Shown: positions 32,655-41,820, numbered from the stretch's first letter. The stretch: DNA of 45,625 nucleotides from AA29 sp041481445 (GCA_041481445.1 JBGPBV010000040.1:1-45625), one strand, 5' to 3'. Numbers and translations: made by a program. Notes: a model not told the origin generated them from the sequence alone.

Positions 32655-33380
32655 CTATCTTCCGCGGTCGAGCAACGGCCGAATCGTGGTCCACACGAGG
32701 TCCGCCATCATCCGCTGGCCTTCCTCGGTTGGATGGATCCCGTCCGCCTGGTTCAGGCGCGCGATGCCGGCCACGCCTTCCAGCACGAAGGGCACCAGCA
32801 CCGCTCCATGCTTGCGCGCCAGGTCGGGATAGATCGCGTCGAAGCGCCGGACGTAGTCCCGGCCCAGGTTGGGCGGCGCCTTCATCCCGAGGAGGACGAG
32901 CCGCGGCGGCGGGGACTGCGCCTCCGCGCGCGAGAGGATGGCGTCGATGCTCGCGCGGGTGGCCTCGGGGTCCTGTCCGCGCAGCGCGTCGTTCGCGCCC
33001 GTCTCCAGGACGAAGACGTCGACCTTCTGTCGCAGGAGCCAGTCCATCCTCCGGAGGGCGCCCGCGGAGGTCTCGCCGCTGACGCCGGCGTTGACCGCCC
33101 CGTAGGGCAGCCCGGCCGCCTCGATCCGCCTCTGCACGAGGCCGGGATAGGCCAGGTCGGGATCGGGAAGGCCGAAGCCCGCGGTGAGGCTCGTCCCCAC
33201 GAAAAGGACGACACCCTTTCCGGCGGCGGCGGGGGCGGCCGCCGGCGCGTCGCGGGGGGCGGGAGGAGAAGAGCCGCGCGGGGCCGAGCACCCCCCGATC
33301 ATCGCCAGGGCCACCGCCAGCGCCAGACACCGGGCATGTACGGCCGGTATGATCGGAGGATGCGCACACGGCGGCGACAA
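32655..33380 (-). CDS. GDSL/SGNH arylesterase-lysophospholipase (TesA-like)
   Basis: A SGNH hydrolase with block I FVGTSLTAGFGLPDPDLAYP, where Thr replaces the Asp of GDSL while the nucleophile Ser remains. Blocks II (NAGVSGETSAGAL), III (LETGANDALRG) and V (DGIHPTEEGQRMM) are intact. The N-terminus has a lipoprotein-like signal, LALAVALAMIGGCSAP, so it is likely a lipid-anchored envelope enzyme. The start is uncertain; TTG 33380 (241 residues) is the closest start that includes a full signal. It is divergent from an ABC exporter like ybbA-ybbP, the same arrangement as tesA in E. coli. Confidence 0.85.
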   Translation of the reverse strand: MSPPCAHPPIIPAVHARCLALAVALAMIGGCSAPRGSSPPAPRDAPAAAPAAAGKGVVLFVGTSLTAGFGLPDPDLAYPGLVQRRIEAAGLPYGAVNAGVSGETSAGALRRMDWLLRQKVDVFVLETGANDALRGQDPEATRASIDAILSRAEAQSPPPRLVLLGMKAPPNLGRDYVRRFDAIYPDLARKHGAVLVPFVLEGVAGIARLNQADGIHPTEEGQRMMADLVWTTIRPLLDRGR

Positions 33381-33416
33381 CTTTTCACCCGCCGCTCTCG
33401 TCAATGAAGCTGGCCC

Positions 33417-34088
<672 letters not shown>

Positions 34089-34089
34089 G

Positions 34090-36684
34090 ATGGCCGCCCG
34101 CCTGCCCTTTCCGCTGCTCCTGGCCTGGCGGGAGAGCCGGTCGCCGCGCCGGCTGGTCCTCCTGATGGCCTCGGTGACGGCGGGGGTGGCCGCCCTCGTC
34201 GCCATCGGCTCCTTCACGCGGAACCTCCAGGCCTCGGTGCGCGACCAGGCGCGCGCCCTCCTCGGAGCCGACCTCGCCTTCGGCAGCGCGACCCCCTTCT
34301 CGTCGCGCGCCGAGTCGCAGATCGCCGCCCTCCTCGCCAGCGCCCGCCGCGGAAGGGAGGAGCCGCTGGTCGCGCGCGTCGTCAGCTTCGCGGCCATGGC
34401 CTACGTGCCGCGGACGCAGGGCGCGCGGCCCGTCCAGGCGATGGCGATCGAGGGAGGATTCCCGTTCTACGGCCAGATCGAGACCACGCCCGCGGGGGGC
34501 TGGGCCCGGTTGGGCGAGGGCGGCGGCGTCATCGTCGACCCCGCCCTGCTCTCCGTGCTCGACGCCAGGGTCGGCGACACGTTGAGCCTCGGCGAGGCCA
34601 GGCTGGAGATCCGCGGGGCGGTCGTCAACTACCCGGGCGACGTCGGCATCCGCTCCGCCCTCGGCCCCCGCGTGTTCCTCGCTGCCAAGGACGTCGCGCG
34701 GACGGGCCTGCTCCAGTTCGGCTCCCGCGCCGGCTACCAGCTCTTCGTCAAGGTCCCGGCGGAAGTGGATGCGCAACGGCTGGCCGAGCGCAACCGCATC
34801 CGGCTCTCCTCCGAGCGCGTCAGCGTCCGCACCGTGACCGAGGACCAGCGCAACCTCAACAGCGCGCTCGGCCGGCTCGGGCGCTACCTCTCGCTGATCG
34901 GCCTCGTGGCCCTCCTGCTGGGCGGGCTGGGCGTGGCCAGCGCGGTACGCGCGCTCATGAAGAAGAAGATGGACACCATCGCGGTCCTGCGCTGCCTGGG
35001 CGCGACCGCCGGGCAGATCTTCGCCGCCTACCTGGCCCAGGCGGTGGGCCTGGGCCTCATCGGGTCGGCGGCCGGGGCCTTCGTGGGCGTCGGCCTGCAA
35101 TGGCTGCTCCCGCGCCTGCTGCGGGACGTGCTGCCGGTGGACGTGGCCTTCGCACCCTCGCCGGCGTCCATCGGGGCCGGGCTGGCCCTGGGCGCGTGGG
35201 TGGCGGGGCTCTTCTCGCTCCTGCCCCTGCTCTCGATCCGCGAGGTCTCGGCCCTGGCCGTCCTGCGCCGCGCCTTCGAGGCGCCGGCGCCCGGCCGCCG
35301 CGACCTGCGTCGCGTGGCCGCCGTGCTCGCGCTCGTCCTGAGCGTCGCCCTCCTGGCCGTGCTGGAGGCGCCCACCCCCGGCGTCGGCCTCGTGTTCGCG
35401 GCCGCCATCGGGTTGGCCCTCGCGCTGCTCTGGGGCACCGCGCTCGGGCTGATGAAGGTCGTCCGCCGCGCGTTCCCTACCCGCTGGCCCTACGTGTGGC
35501 GGCAGGGCCTGGCCAACCTCTACCGGCCCGCCAACCAGACGGCCATGGTCATCCTCGCCCTCGGCTTCGGAGCGTTCCTCCTCGACACCGTCTACCTCGT
35601 GCACCACAACCTGCTGCGCGACCTGCGCACGGGGAGCACGCGGGACCGGCCCAACCTCGCCCTGTTCGACATCCAGCCCGACCAGCGCGACGGCGTGCGC
35701 GGCCTCCTGCGGCGCGAGGGACTCGCGGCGGAGGAGCTGGTCCCGATCGTGCCCATGCGCATCGCTTCCGTGAAGGGACGCACGGCGGGAACGCTGCTGG
35801 CCCAGGGCATGGTGTCGGACGAGCGACGGCCGGGACAGCCCAACCGCTGGACCCTGCGGCGGGAGTACCGGAGCACCTATCGGGACACGCTGGGGCCGTC
35901 CGAGCGCATCGTGGCCGGACAGCCCTGGGCGAAAGGCGCGTGGCTGTCCCCGCATCCCGCGGACGAGCCCGTGCCCATCTCGGTGGAGGCGGGAGTCGCC
36001 CGCGAGCTGGGGGTCAAGGTCGGCGACGACGTGACCTGGGACGTCCAGGGAGTGACGATCCCGACCCGGGTGGCCAGCCTGCGCGACGTGGAGTGGGCGC
36101 GCTTCGAGCCGAACTTCTTCATCATCTTCCCCGAGGGGCCGCTCCGCTCCGCGCCGCAGACCTTCCTGACCCTGACGCGCGTGACCGACGCCGGCCACCG
36201 CGCGCGCCTGCAGCGCACGGTCGCGGAGGCCTATCCCAACGTGACCGCCCTCGACCTCGCGCAGGTCCAGGAAGTCATCGAGAAGGTCGTGGCCCGGGTA
36301 ACCCTCGCCATCCGGTTCATGGCCCTCTTCAGCCTGGCCGCGGGCGTGGTCGTGCTGCTCGGCGCGGTGGCGGCCAGCCGGGATCAACGCATCCGCGAGG
36401 GCGTGCTCCTCAAGACGCTGGGCGCGACGCGCGCGCAGGTGGCACGCGTCATCCTCGCCGAGTACCTGAGCCTGGGCACGCTGGCTTCGTTCGCGGCCCT
36501 GGTCCTCGCCCTCATCGGCGCCTGGGCGCTCGTCCGGTTCCAGTTCGAGGCTCCGTTCGCGGTGCCGGCCGCGCCGCTCCTGGCCCTCTCCGCCGGCGTC
36601 GTCGCCCTGACCGCGGCCATCGGCCTCTGGAGCGCGCGGGACGTCTTCGCTCGGCCTCCGCTCGAGGCACTTCGGGCAGAATGA
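34090..36684 (+). CDS. FtsX-like ABC permease (YbbP-type)
   Basis: The 864-residue protein has the YbbP layout: an N-terminal helix (LVLLMASVTAGVAALVAIG), a large periplasmic domain (about 55-265), three helices with the FtsX motif KKKMDTIAVLRCLGATAGQI, a second repeat of helices (about 410-450, 475-500), a second periplasmic domain (about 505-720) and three final helices with IREGVLLKTLGATRAQVARV. The two FtsX repeats identify the ten-helix YbbP/LolCE-like group. Its substrate is unknown. The last codons overlap the next gene by ATGA, tying the secreted HMA-thioredoxin to this exporter. Confidence 0.92.
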   Translation: MAARLPFPLLLAWRESRSPRRLVLLMASVTAGVAALVAIGSFTRNLQASVRDQARALLGADLAFGSATPFSSRAESQIAALLASARRGREEPLVARVVSFAAMAYVPRTQGARPVQAMAIEGGFPFYGQIETTPAGGWARLGEGGGVIVDPALLSVLDARVGDTLSLGEARLEIRGAVVNYPGDVGIRSALGPRVFLAAKDVARTGLLQFGSRAGYQLFVKVPAEVDAQRLAERNRIRLSSERVSVRTVTEDQRNLNSALGRLGRYLSLIGLVALLLGGLGVASAVRALMKKKMDTIAVLRCLGATAGQIFAAYLAQAVGLGLIGSAAGAFVGVGLQWLLPRLLRDVLPVDVAFAPSPASIGAGLALGAWVAGLFSLLPLLSIREVSALAVLRRAFEAPAPGRRDLRRVAAVLALVLSVALLAVLEAPTPGVGLVFAAAIGLALALLWGTALGLMKVVRRAFPTRWPYVWRQGLANLYRPANQTAMVILALGFGAFLLDTVYLVHHNLLRDLRTGSTRDRPNLALFDIQPDQRDGVRGLLRREGLAAEELVPIVPMRIASVKGRTAGTLLAQGMVSDERRPGQPNRWTLRREYRSTYRDTLGPSERIVAGQPWAKGAWLSPHPADEPVPISVEAGVARELGVKVGDDVTWDVQGVTIPTRVASLRDVEWARFEPNFFIIFPEGPLRSAPQTFLTLTRVTDAGHRARLQRTVAEAYPNVTALDLAQVQEVIEKVVARVTLAIRFMALFSLAAGVVVLLGAVAASRDQRIREGVLLKTLGATRAQVARVILAEYLSLGTLASFAALVLALIGAWALVRFQFEAPFAVPAAPLLALSAGVVALTAAIGLWSARDVFARPPLEALRAE

Positions 36685-37340
36685 GGATGGTGAGCACCTC
36701 GACACGCGCGATCCTCTGCGCCTCCCTCCTCCTCGTCTGCGCCTCGGCCGGGGCCGAGCGCGTCCAGGTCTTCTCCGTCCAGGGCGCGGACTGTGCCACC
36801 TGCGCGGACAAGATCAAGGACGAGCTGAAGAAGACGAGGGGTGTGGGCAAGGTCGAGTTCGACAAGCAGAAGGTGGAGCTGACGGTGAAGCTCGCGGACG
36901 GCGTGGCGGACGAGGTCGTGGTGTCCGCGGTCGAGCGCGTGGGATTCCAGGCGATCGTTGGGCCCGGCCAGGGCAAGTACCTTCCGCATCCCGAGTACCC
37001 GCCCGGGGCGGACGTGGCCTGGCTCAGCCGCGACGGCTCGGCGGTGGGGCCGCTTCCGAAGCTGCGCGTCCCGGCGAAGTACACGGTGTTCGACGTCTAC
37101 GCCGACTGGTGCGGGCCCTGCCGCACGGTGGACGACCATCTCCGGGACGTCCTGGGCGCGCGCAAGGACGTGGCCGTGCGCAAGCTCAACGTCGTCGAGT
37201 TCGAGAGCCCCCTGGCCCGTGAGCTGGGCTCGCGCCTGCAGGCCCTGCCCTACTTGATCGTCTTCACGCCGGTGGGCAAGCGGATCGACATCGAGGGGGC
37301 GGACCTGACGAAGCTGGACAAGGCCCTGACCGCGAAGTGA
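36681..37340 (+). CDS. Secreted HMA-thioredoxin fusion protein
   Basis: After a signal peptide (residues 1-25, CASAGAE) there is an HMA-type metal-binding domain with C38 and C41 (GADCATCADKIKDEL; later GVGKVEFDKQKVELTVKL), then a thioredoxin domain with the active site DWCGPCRTVDDHL (C144, C147) and cis-Pro LQALPYLIVF. The product (219 residues) is probably periplasmic and could bind a soft metal and reduce or transfer disulfides or selenenylsulfides. The fusion of HMA and thioredoxin is uncommon. It overlaps both neighbours by 4 bp (ATGA, GTGA), which ties it to the YbbP gene upstream and the TGA-containing gene downstream. Confidence 0.9.
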   Translation: MRMVSTSTRAILCASLLLVCASAGAERVQVFSVQGADCATCADKIKDELKKTRGVGKVEFDKQKVELTVKLADGVADEVVVSAVERVGFQAIVGPGQGKYLPHPEYPPGADVAWLSRDGSAVGPLPKLRVPAKYTVFDVYADWCGPCRTVDDHLRDVLGARKDVAVRKLNVVEFESPLARELGSRLQALPYLIVFTPVGKRIDIEGADLTKLDKALTAK

Positions 37341-38314
37341 CCGGGCGCCTGGCCCTGGCGCTAGGGGTCTCGCTCGCGCTGAGCGCCGGGCCCGCGCACG
37401 CCTTCGAGGCCGGCTGAGCGGGCTGAACCAATCCCAACCTGCCGGTCGGCGGGTTCTTCCTCGGTCCTCCCGGTCCCGGCCAGTGGCGGCTCTCCGTCGA
37501 TGCCGCCGGCACTCGTGTCCACACGGAGCACCTCGCCACCGACGACGCCCCGCCGGTGGCGTGGCACGTCCAGGACATCACGGTGGCCGACGCCGCCCTG
37601 GTCGCCGAGTACGGTCTGGCGCGCCGCCTCGGCATCAGCCTCACGTCCTTCTATCGCCAGGTCACGACGCGCGTCCACTTCCAGGATGCGGCCCGCCAGC
37701 CCGTCGACCTTCCCCAGGGCGACATCCATCATCGGGACGAGACCCTCACCGGTCCCGGCGACGCCTGGGCCACGCTCGTCGCCGGCGGCGGCATCGACGC
37801 CTGGTCGATCGGGGGACGTGCCGGCGTCTCGATCCCCCTCGGCCGCACGGTGGAGAACCCCTTCGAGCTCGGCCGGCGCGGGCTTGTCCACCAGCACATC
37901 CAGTTCGGGACGGGGACGTGGGATCCGGTGGCCGGATTCTCGATCGGCCGCCGTTTCGGGCCGACCCTCGTCGTGGGCAACGTGCTCGCGCGGTTCGTGA
38001 TCTCCGAGAACGAGCACGGCTACCGCGCGGGGAACCGCTACCAGACGGGCCTCACCGCCGATCGCGGGCTGGGCGGCCCCTGGCGCGTGTACACCGGCCT
38101 CCGTCTCGTTCACGAGGAGGCGGAGCGCTGGAGCGGCGTCGTCGAGGAGGAGGGCAACCTGGGCCGCACCGACCTTCTCGCCGCCGCCGGGCTCGCGCGG
38201 CGCATCGGGCGGGCAGGCGCGGTCACGCTGGCCGTGAACGTGCCGCTGTACGCCCACGCGCACGGCGCCCAGGTCCGCTATCCCGCGATCGTGGCCCTGG
38301 GCTGGTCACGCTAG
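37337..38314 (+). CDS. Candidate envelope selenoprotein with U-x-x-U motif, outer-membrane beta-barrel-like
   Basis: From GTG 37337 the frame encodes a signal peptide (residues 1-22, LALALGVSLALSAGPAHA), then FEAG-TGA-AG-TGA-TNPNLPVG, and continues uninterrupted to 38314. Reading both TGAs (37415, 37424) as selenocysteine gives 325 residues with U27 and U30. The rest is beta-strand rich, with alternating patterns such as VAGFSIGRRFGPTLVVG and a final YPAIVALGWSR, as expected of an outer-membrane barrel. An 8-bp stem with GGUC loop at 37436-37455 matches a bacterial SECIS. Translation by ordinary rules would stop after 26 residues. The start overlaps the HMA-thioredoxin stop by 4 bp. The alternative is a pseudogene with two nonsense mutations 9 bp apart, less likely because the whole frame is otherwise intact. 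Confidence 0.75.
37436..37455 (+). promoter_or_regulatory. Candidate bacterial SECIS element
   Basis: AACCTGCC (37436-37443) pairs with GGCGGGTT (37448-37455), eight pairs including one G-U, closing a GGTC loop (37444-37447). The loop starts 17 nt after the second TGA and 26 nt after the first. Bacterial SECIS hairpins typically lie about 16-37 nt after the UGA with a G in the first loop positions; the E. coli fdhF loop contains GGUC. One hairpin could serve both codons. Confidence 0.65.
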
Positions 38315-38318
38315 CGTC

Positions 38319-39032
38319 TCAGGCCGTCGCTGCCTCCAGGAGGTCCCCGAGCTGGCGGCGCAGCGCGAGCGTGAGGTCCACGAACTGCAGCCCGTGCGCG
38401 AACCCGGACCGGGCGCGGCCGCTCCACTGCACGACGGCGCCGAACTCGAGCGGCCTCCCCATCGGCGCGGGAAGGGTGAGACGGACGCGGGTGCCGGCCT
38501 CGACGCGGGCGGGGAGCCGGACCTGCGCCCCACCCGTTCCCAGGTCCACCATCTCGCCCGGGCCGAGAGGAGCCCCGTCCGCGGAGGCCAGCGTGACGCC
38601 CGCCACCACGATCCGGCGCGTGCCCAGGCGCCGGTCCGGCGAGGGGGCGGAGGGCAAGCCCCCCGCCATCACGGCCTGGCACACGCTCACGAAGTCGTCG
38701 GCGTGGAACGGCCGGAGCAGGGAGGCCGCCGTGCCCTCGCGGATCGCCTTGGCCAGGCCGCGATAGTCGCCGCGCGGGACCAGCGCGATCACGGGCGGAG
38801 GGGCGGAGAGCTGGGGGAGCAGCGAGAGCAGGGGCCAGGCGCCCCGGCGCGGGATCCCCAGGTCCAGGACCACGAGCGCCGGCCGATCGGCCTCCAGCCG
38901 CGCGGCGACGTCGCCGGCCTCGAGGACGTCGACCTCGTAGCCGATGCTCCGGAGCAGGCGGCGCAGCAGGACCCGGACCTCTTCGTCGGCGGTGACGACG
39001 AGAACGCGGGGCTCCGCGTCCCCTTCCGTCAT
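38319..39032 (-). CDS. Receiver-like plus PilZ domain protein
   Basis: Residues 10-125 look like a receiver domain (RVLVVTADEEVRVLLRRLL; ALVVLDLGIP with the likely phospho-acceptor Asp). The usual conserved Lys is Arg in LLRPF, and the first acidic pair is reduced (TADEE), so phosphorylation may be weak or absent. The C-terminal 100 residues look like a PilZ domain: RRIVVAGVTLASADG, LGPGEMVDLGTGGAQVRL, and MGRPLEFGAVVQWSG, which often binds c-di-GMP. The gene ends a four-gene minus run and overlaps the cyclophilin gene by ATGA. It converges on the selenoprotein candidate. Confidence 0.8.
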   Translation of the reverse strand: MTEGDAEPRVLVVTADEEVRVLLRRLLRSIGYEVDVLEAGDVAARLEADRPALVVLDLGIPRRGAWPLLSLLPQLSAPPPVIALVPRGDYRGLAKAIREGTAASLLRPFHADDFVSVCQAVMAGGLPSAPSPDRRLGTRRIVVAGVTLASADGAPLGPGEMVDLGTGGAQVRLPARVEAGTRVRLTLPAPMGRPLEFGAVVQWSGRARSGFAHGLQFVDLTLALRRQLGDLLEAATA

Positions 39033-39709
39033 TGAGGGGGGACGGGAGGAGGCGACGGCAGCGGAGAGGGCGCCGTGGTCGTCGGCTCCGCGACCACCTT
39101 CCGGATGGTGACCTTCCGTATGACGATGCGCTTGTCCGGGGTCTCGCCCGTCACCGGCGTGTTCCCGATCGCGTCCGCGACCTCCAGCCCCGAGGCCACC
39201 TCGCCGAAGATCGTGAACTTGCCGGTCAGGGAGGGCTGATCGCTCAGGACGACGAAGAACTGGCTCCCGCCGCTGTCGGGCTTGCCCGGCTGAAGGACGG
39301 CCGCCACCGCGCCGCGGCTCATGGGACGGCTGGAGAGCTCCGCCTTGAGCAGGCCCAGCCCGCCCGTGCCGTAGAGCGCCTTCTTGGCCGGGTCCTTCGA
39401 GAGCGGATCGCCGCCCTGGATGATCCCGCGCGGGATCACGCGGTGGAACGTGGTGCCGTCGTAGCCGCCCGACCGGGCCGTCTTCACGAAATGGAGGACG
39501 TGCCGGGGGGCGAGGTCGGAGAGCAGGAGGACGACGAACGAGCCTTCCGAGGTCTCCACCAGCGCCTCCTGCGGGCCCTGCTCGGAAGCGATCGGGCTCT
39601 CCGCCGTGATGCCGCCGGAGGAGACCCGCGGCCGGGCCGGCCGGGGAGAGGCGGGCGGGGAGGCGGGCGGAGCGGCCACGGCCAGCGAGAGGCAGAGGGC
39701 AGCGATCAT
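39029..39709 (-). CDS. Secreted cyclophilin-type peptidyl-prolyl isomerase
   Basis: The 226-residue protein opens with a short signal (MIAALCLSLAVAAPPAS) and a Pro-rich stretch. The cyclophilin domain shows HVLHFVKTARSGGYDGTTF, HRVIPRGIIQGGDP, AVLQPGKPDSGGSQFFVVL, and FTIFGEVASGLEVADAI. It catalyses cis-trans isomerisation at proline, probably in the periplasm. A Pro-rich tail (PSPLPSPPPVPPQ) ends the protein. The gene overlaps both neighbours by 4 bp. Confidence 0.93.
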   Translation of the reverse strand: MIAALCLSLAVAAPPASPPASPRPARPRVSSGGITAESPIASEQGPQEALVETSEGSFVVLLLSDLAPRHVLHFVKTARSGGYDGTTFHRVIPRGIIQGGDPLSKDPAKKALYGTGGLGLLKAELSSRPMSRGAVAAVLQPGKPDSGGSQFFVVLSDQPSLTGKFTIFGEVASGLEVADAIGNTPVTGETPDKRIVIRKVTIRKVVAEPTTTAPSPLPSPPPVPPQ

Positions 39710-40824
39710 CGGGACGCTCCATCAGCATACGCCGACGCGATCTTGGTGATCCAGCGGGCGTCGCCGAGCGCGTCCTCGACGGAGGGGGCGGGGGGACGGC
39801 CGGCCAACACCGCCTCCCGGAAGTGGTGCAGCTCGTCCCGGAACGGCTCCTCGTACGAGACGGTGCGGTCCTCGACCACCAGCTCGCCGCCCTCCATGCG
39901 CTCGATCACCAGCCGGGTCGCGGCATGACGCAGGTAGGGCGAGGGGAAGACGAGGGTGACGCGCGTGTCCGGACCCACGAAGCGCAAGGTCTCCTCGTAG
40001 TGCTTGAGGCCGGGCACGGAGATCCAGGCGAGCGACGCGCGCGCGTCGCCGGGGAAGCGCGTCAACGACGTCTGGGCGAGCCCGCCGCGCCAGGCGTGCG
40101 CGGAGACGACCCCTTCCGGCTCGCCCAGGATCCCGCGCACGGCGTCGATGTCGTGGATGAGGCTGTCGAACAGGATGAACGCGGCCACGCGGTGATGGGC
40201 GGGCGCCGTCGCCCCCACGATGTGGTCCACGCAGCCCTTGAAGGCGCCGCGCATGACCGTGTCCAGGGTGGCCGCGTCGGCCTCCGCCTCCGGGCGCGGC
40301 TGCCACGGCGCCTCCGGGGCGGGAAGCACGGCGTGGTGCGTCCGGTAGGCCCCGTCGTCGGGATGGAGGACCGTCACCTCCGCGAAGCGGAGGTCGCGCA
40401 TCTCCTGGACGGCCCGGCGGGCACGCCGGTAGGCGGGGTCGAACCGCTTGTGGTAGCCGACCATGAACGGCACCCCGGCCGCGCGCACGGCCGCGGCGAC
40501 TTCCTCCGTCTCCGCCAGGCTGAAGGCCAGCGGCTTCTCCACGAAGATCGGCTTGCGCGCGGCGAGCAGGTCGAGGACGGCGTCGCGATGGCAGCCGGAA
40601 GCGAAGAGGAGCACCGCCTCCACGTCGGGCTGGCCAGCCAGCTCGCGCCCGTCCTTGAACCGCTTGCGCACGCCGTAGCGGTCGCCGGCCGCGTCGAGCG
40701 TCCTCGGGTTGAGATCGGCCAGCGCCACCACCTGGAACAGGTCCGGCCGCTCCGCCAGCGTCGGCAGGTGCATCATCTGCGCGATGCCGCCGCAGCCCAC
40801 CACTCCGACACGTAGCAGAGGCAT
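39706..40824 (-). CDS. Gfo/Idh/MocA family oxidoreductase
   Basis: The protein (372 residues) starts MPLLRVGVVGCGGIAQMMH, the NAD(P)-binding Rossmann start, and carries the family motif FVEKPLAFSL and a substrate region DSLIHDIDAVRGILGEP. It should oxidise or isomerise a sugar or cyclitol with NAD(P). The ATG at 40824 is 2 bp after the stop of the sugar-isomerase gene, and the frame overlaps the cyclophilin gene by ATGA. The isomerase beside it suggests joint action on inositol-like or hexose substrates (inference). The longer frame to 41343 is a shadow of the isomerase gene. Confidence 0.92.
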   Translation of the reverse strand: MPLLRVGVVGCGGIAQMMHLPTLAERPDLFQVVALADLNPRTLDAAGDRYGVRKRFKDGRELAGQPDVEAVLLFASGCHRDAVLDLLAARKPIFVEKPLAFSLAETEEVAAAVRAAGVPFMVGYHKRFDPAYRRARRAVQEMRDLRFAEVTVLHPDDGAYRTHHAVLPAPEAPWQPRPEAEADAATLDTVMRGAFKGCVDHIVGATAPAHHRVAAFILFDSLIHDIDAVRGILGEPEGVVSAHAWRGGLAQTSLTRFPGDARASLAWISVPGLKHYEETLRFVGPDTRVTLVFPSPYLRHAATRLVIERMEGGELVVEDRTVSYEEPFRDELHHFREAVLAGRPPAPSVEDALGDARWITKIASAYADGASR

Positions 40825-40826
40825 GG

Positions 40827-41732
40827 CTAGAGGCCGACCGTGTCGCGGAGGTAGGCGCGGCTGCGGCGGGCGCTGGCGAACGGCTCGGGAAGGAGGCGGC
40901 CGTGCTCGTCGGGCACCACGTCCTGCTCGACGATCAGCCAGCCGTCGTAGCCCTGCGAGCGCAAGGACTCCACCACGCCCGGGAAGTCGACCACGCCCTC
41001 GCCCAGGGGGCAGAACACGCCGCGCTTCCAGGCCTCCCCCATCGCGATGTCCGTGGTGCGGACGCGGGCCAGTTCGTCCGCGCGCACGTCCTTGAGATGG
41101 ACGTAGCGCACGCGCGGCCCGTGGCGGCGCAGCACCTCGAGGGGATCCGCGCCGCCGTAGACGGCGTGGCCGGTGTCGAGCAGCAGGCCCACCAGCTCCG
41201 GGTCCGTCTCCGCCAGCAGGCGGTCGATCTCCTGGGGCGTCTCCACGAACGTGCCCGCGTGATGGTGCACGACCACGCGCATCGACAGCTCGTCGCGCAG
41301 GGCGCGCGCGACCCCCTCCAGGGTGGCCACGGCGGCGCGCCACTGGCCGTCGTCGAAGCCCGCGCTGCCGTCGCCGGGCACGCGGCCGGCCCGGGCCGTC
41401 CGCGCCGGGTCCTCGTCGTCGGCGATGATCAGCTCGCGGACGCCCTGGGAGGCGAGGAGGCGGGCCACGGCGAGGGCGGCCCGCACGGACGCCTCGCGCC
41501 TCGAGGCGTCCTCCAGGGGCAACGGCACGAACGAGGAGCCGAGGGCCAGACCCCGCAGGGCGAGCTCGCGGTCGAGGGCGCCGGGAGACGTGGGCAGGTA
41601 GCCGTAGGGCCCCAGCTCGGTCCCGGCGTAGCCGGCGCGCGCGATCCCGTCGAGGACGTCACCAAAAGGCGGATTGGGGCGGTCCGCCTCGTACACACCC
41701 CAGCTCACGGGCGCGTTTCCCACACGGATCAT
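40827..41732 (-). CDS. Sugar phosphate isomerase/epimerase, IolE-like TIM barrel
   Basis: An AP-endonuclease-2-type TIM barrel protein of 301 residues. It opens MIRVGNAPVSWGVYEADR, close to inosose dehydratase (IolE) openings, and shows the barrel metal ligands: Glu in AGYAGTELGPYGYLP, His in VVHHHAGTFVETPQEI, LLLDTGHAVYGGADP, VRYVHLKDV, and Glu in WLIVEQDV. It probably dehydrates or isomerises an inosose or sugar. ATG 41732 has AGGTG 6 nt upstream, so it is preferred over GTG 41741. It is followed by a Gfo/Idh/MocA dehydrogenase, a pairing seen in inositol pathways. Confidence 0.85.
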   Translation of the reverse strand: MIRVGNAPVSWGVYEADRPNPPFGDVLDGIARAGYAGTELGPYGYLPTSPGALDRELALRGLALGSSFVPLPLEDASRREASVRAALAVARLLASQGVRELIIADDEDPARTARAGRVPGDGSAGFDDGQWRAAVATLEGVARALRDELSMRVVVHHHAGTFVETPQEIDRLLAETDPELVGLLLDTGHAVYGGADPLEVLRRHGPRVRYVHLKDVRADELARVRTTDIAMGEAWKRGVFCPLGEGVVDFPGVVESLRSQGYDGWLIVEQDVVPDEHGRLLPEPFASARRSRAYLRDTVGL

Positions 41733-41782
41733 GCTGCACACCTACGGCCGAACACGATCGGCATCCTCGAAACATCAAGAAA

Positions 41783-41812
41783 GCCGGGCGGCGCGGCGCC
41801 GCGCCGCCCGGC
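41783..41812 (-). terminator. Intrinsic terminator after the TonB-dependent receptor gene
   Basis: A 30-bp perfect palindrome (15-bp arms, 41783-41797 and 41798-41812, GCCGGGCGGCGCGGC and its complement) starts 9 bp after the receptor stop and is followed on the minus strand by TTTCTTG. It separates the receptor from the isomerase gene downstream. Confidence 0.75.
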
Positions 41813-41820
41813 AAACGACA

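Noticed and set aside
37337..37417. Gene broken by nonsense mutations (pseudogene)
   Set aside because: Two TGAs exactly three codons apart, no frameshift in the rest, coupled start, and a SECIS-like hairpin at the right distance fit selenocysteine better. Not fully excluded.
37556..38314. Independent start for the barrel protein at GTG 37556
   Set aside because: It would remove the signal peptide and the first conserved-looking segment, and has no ribosome-binding site.
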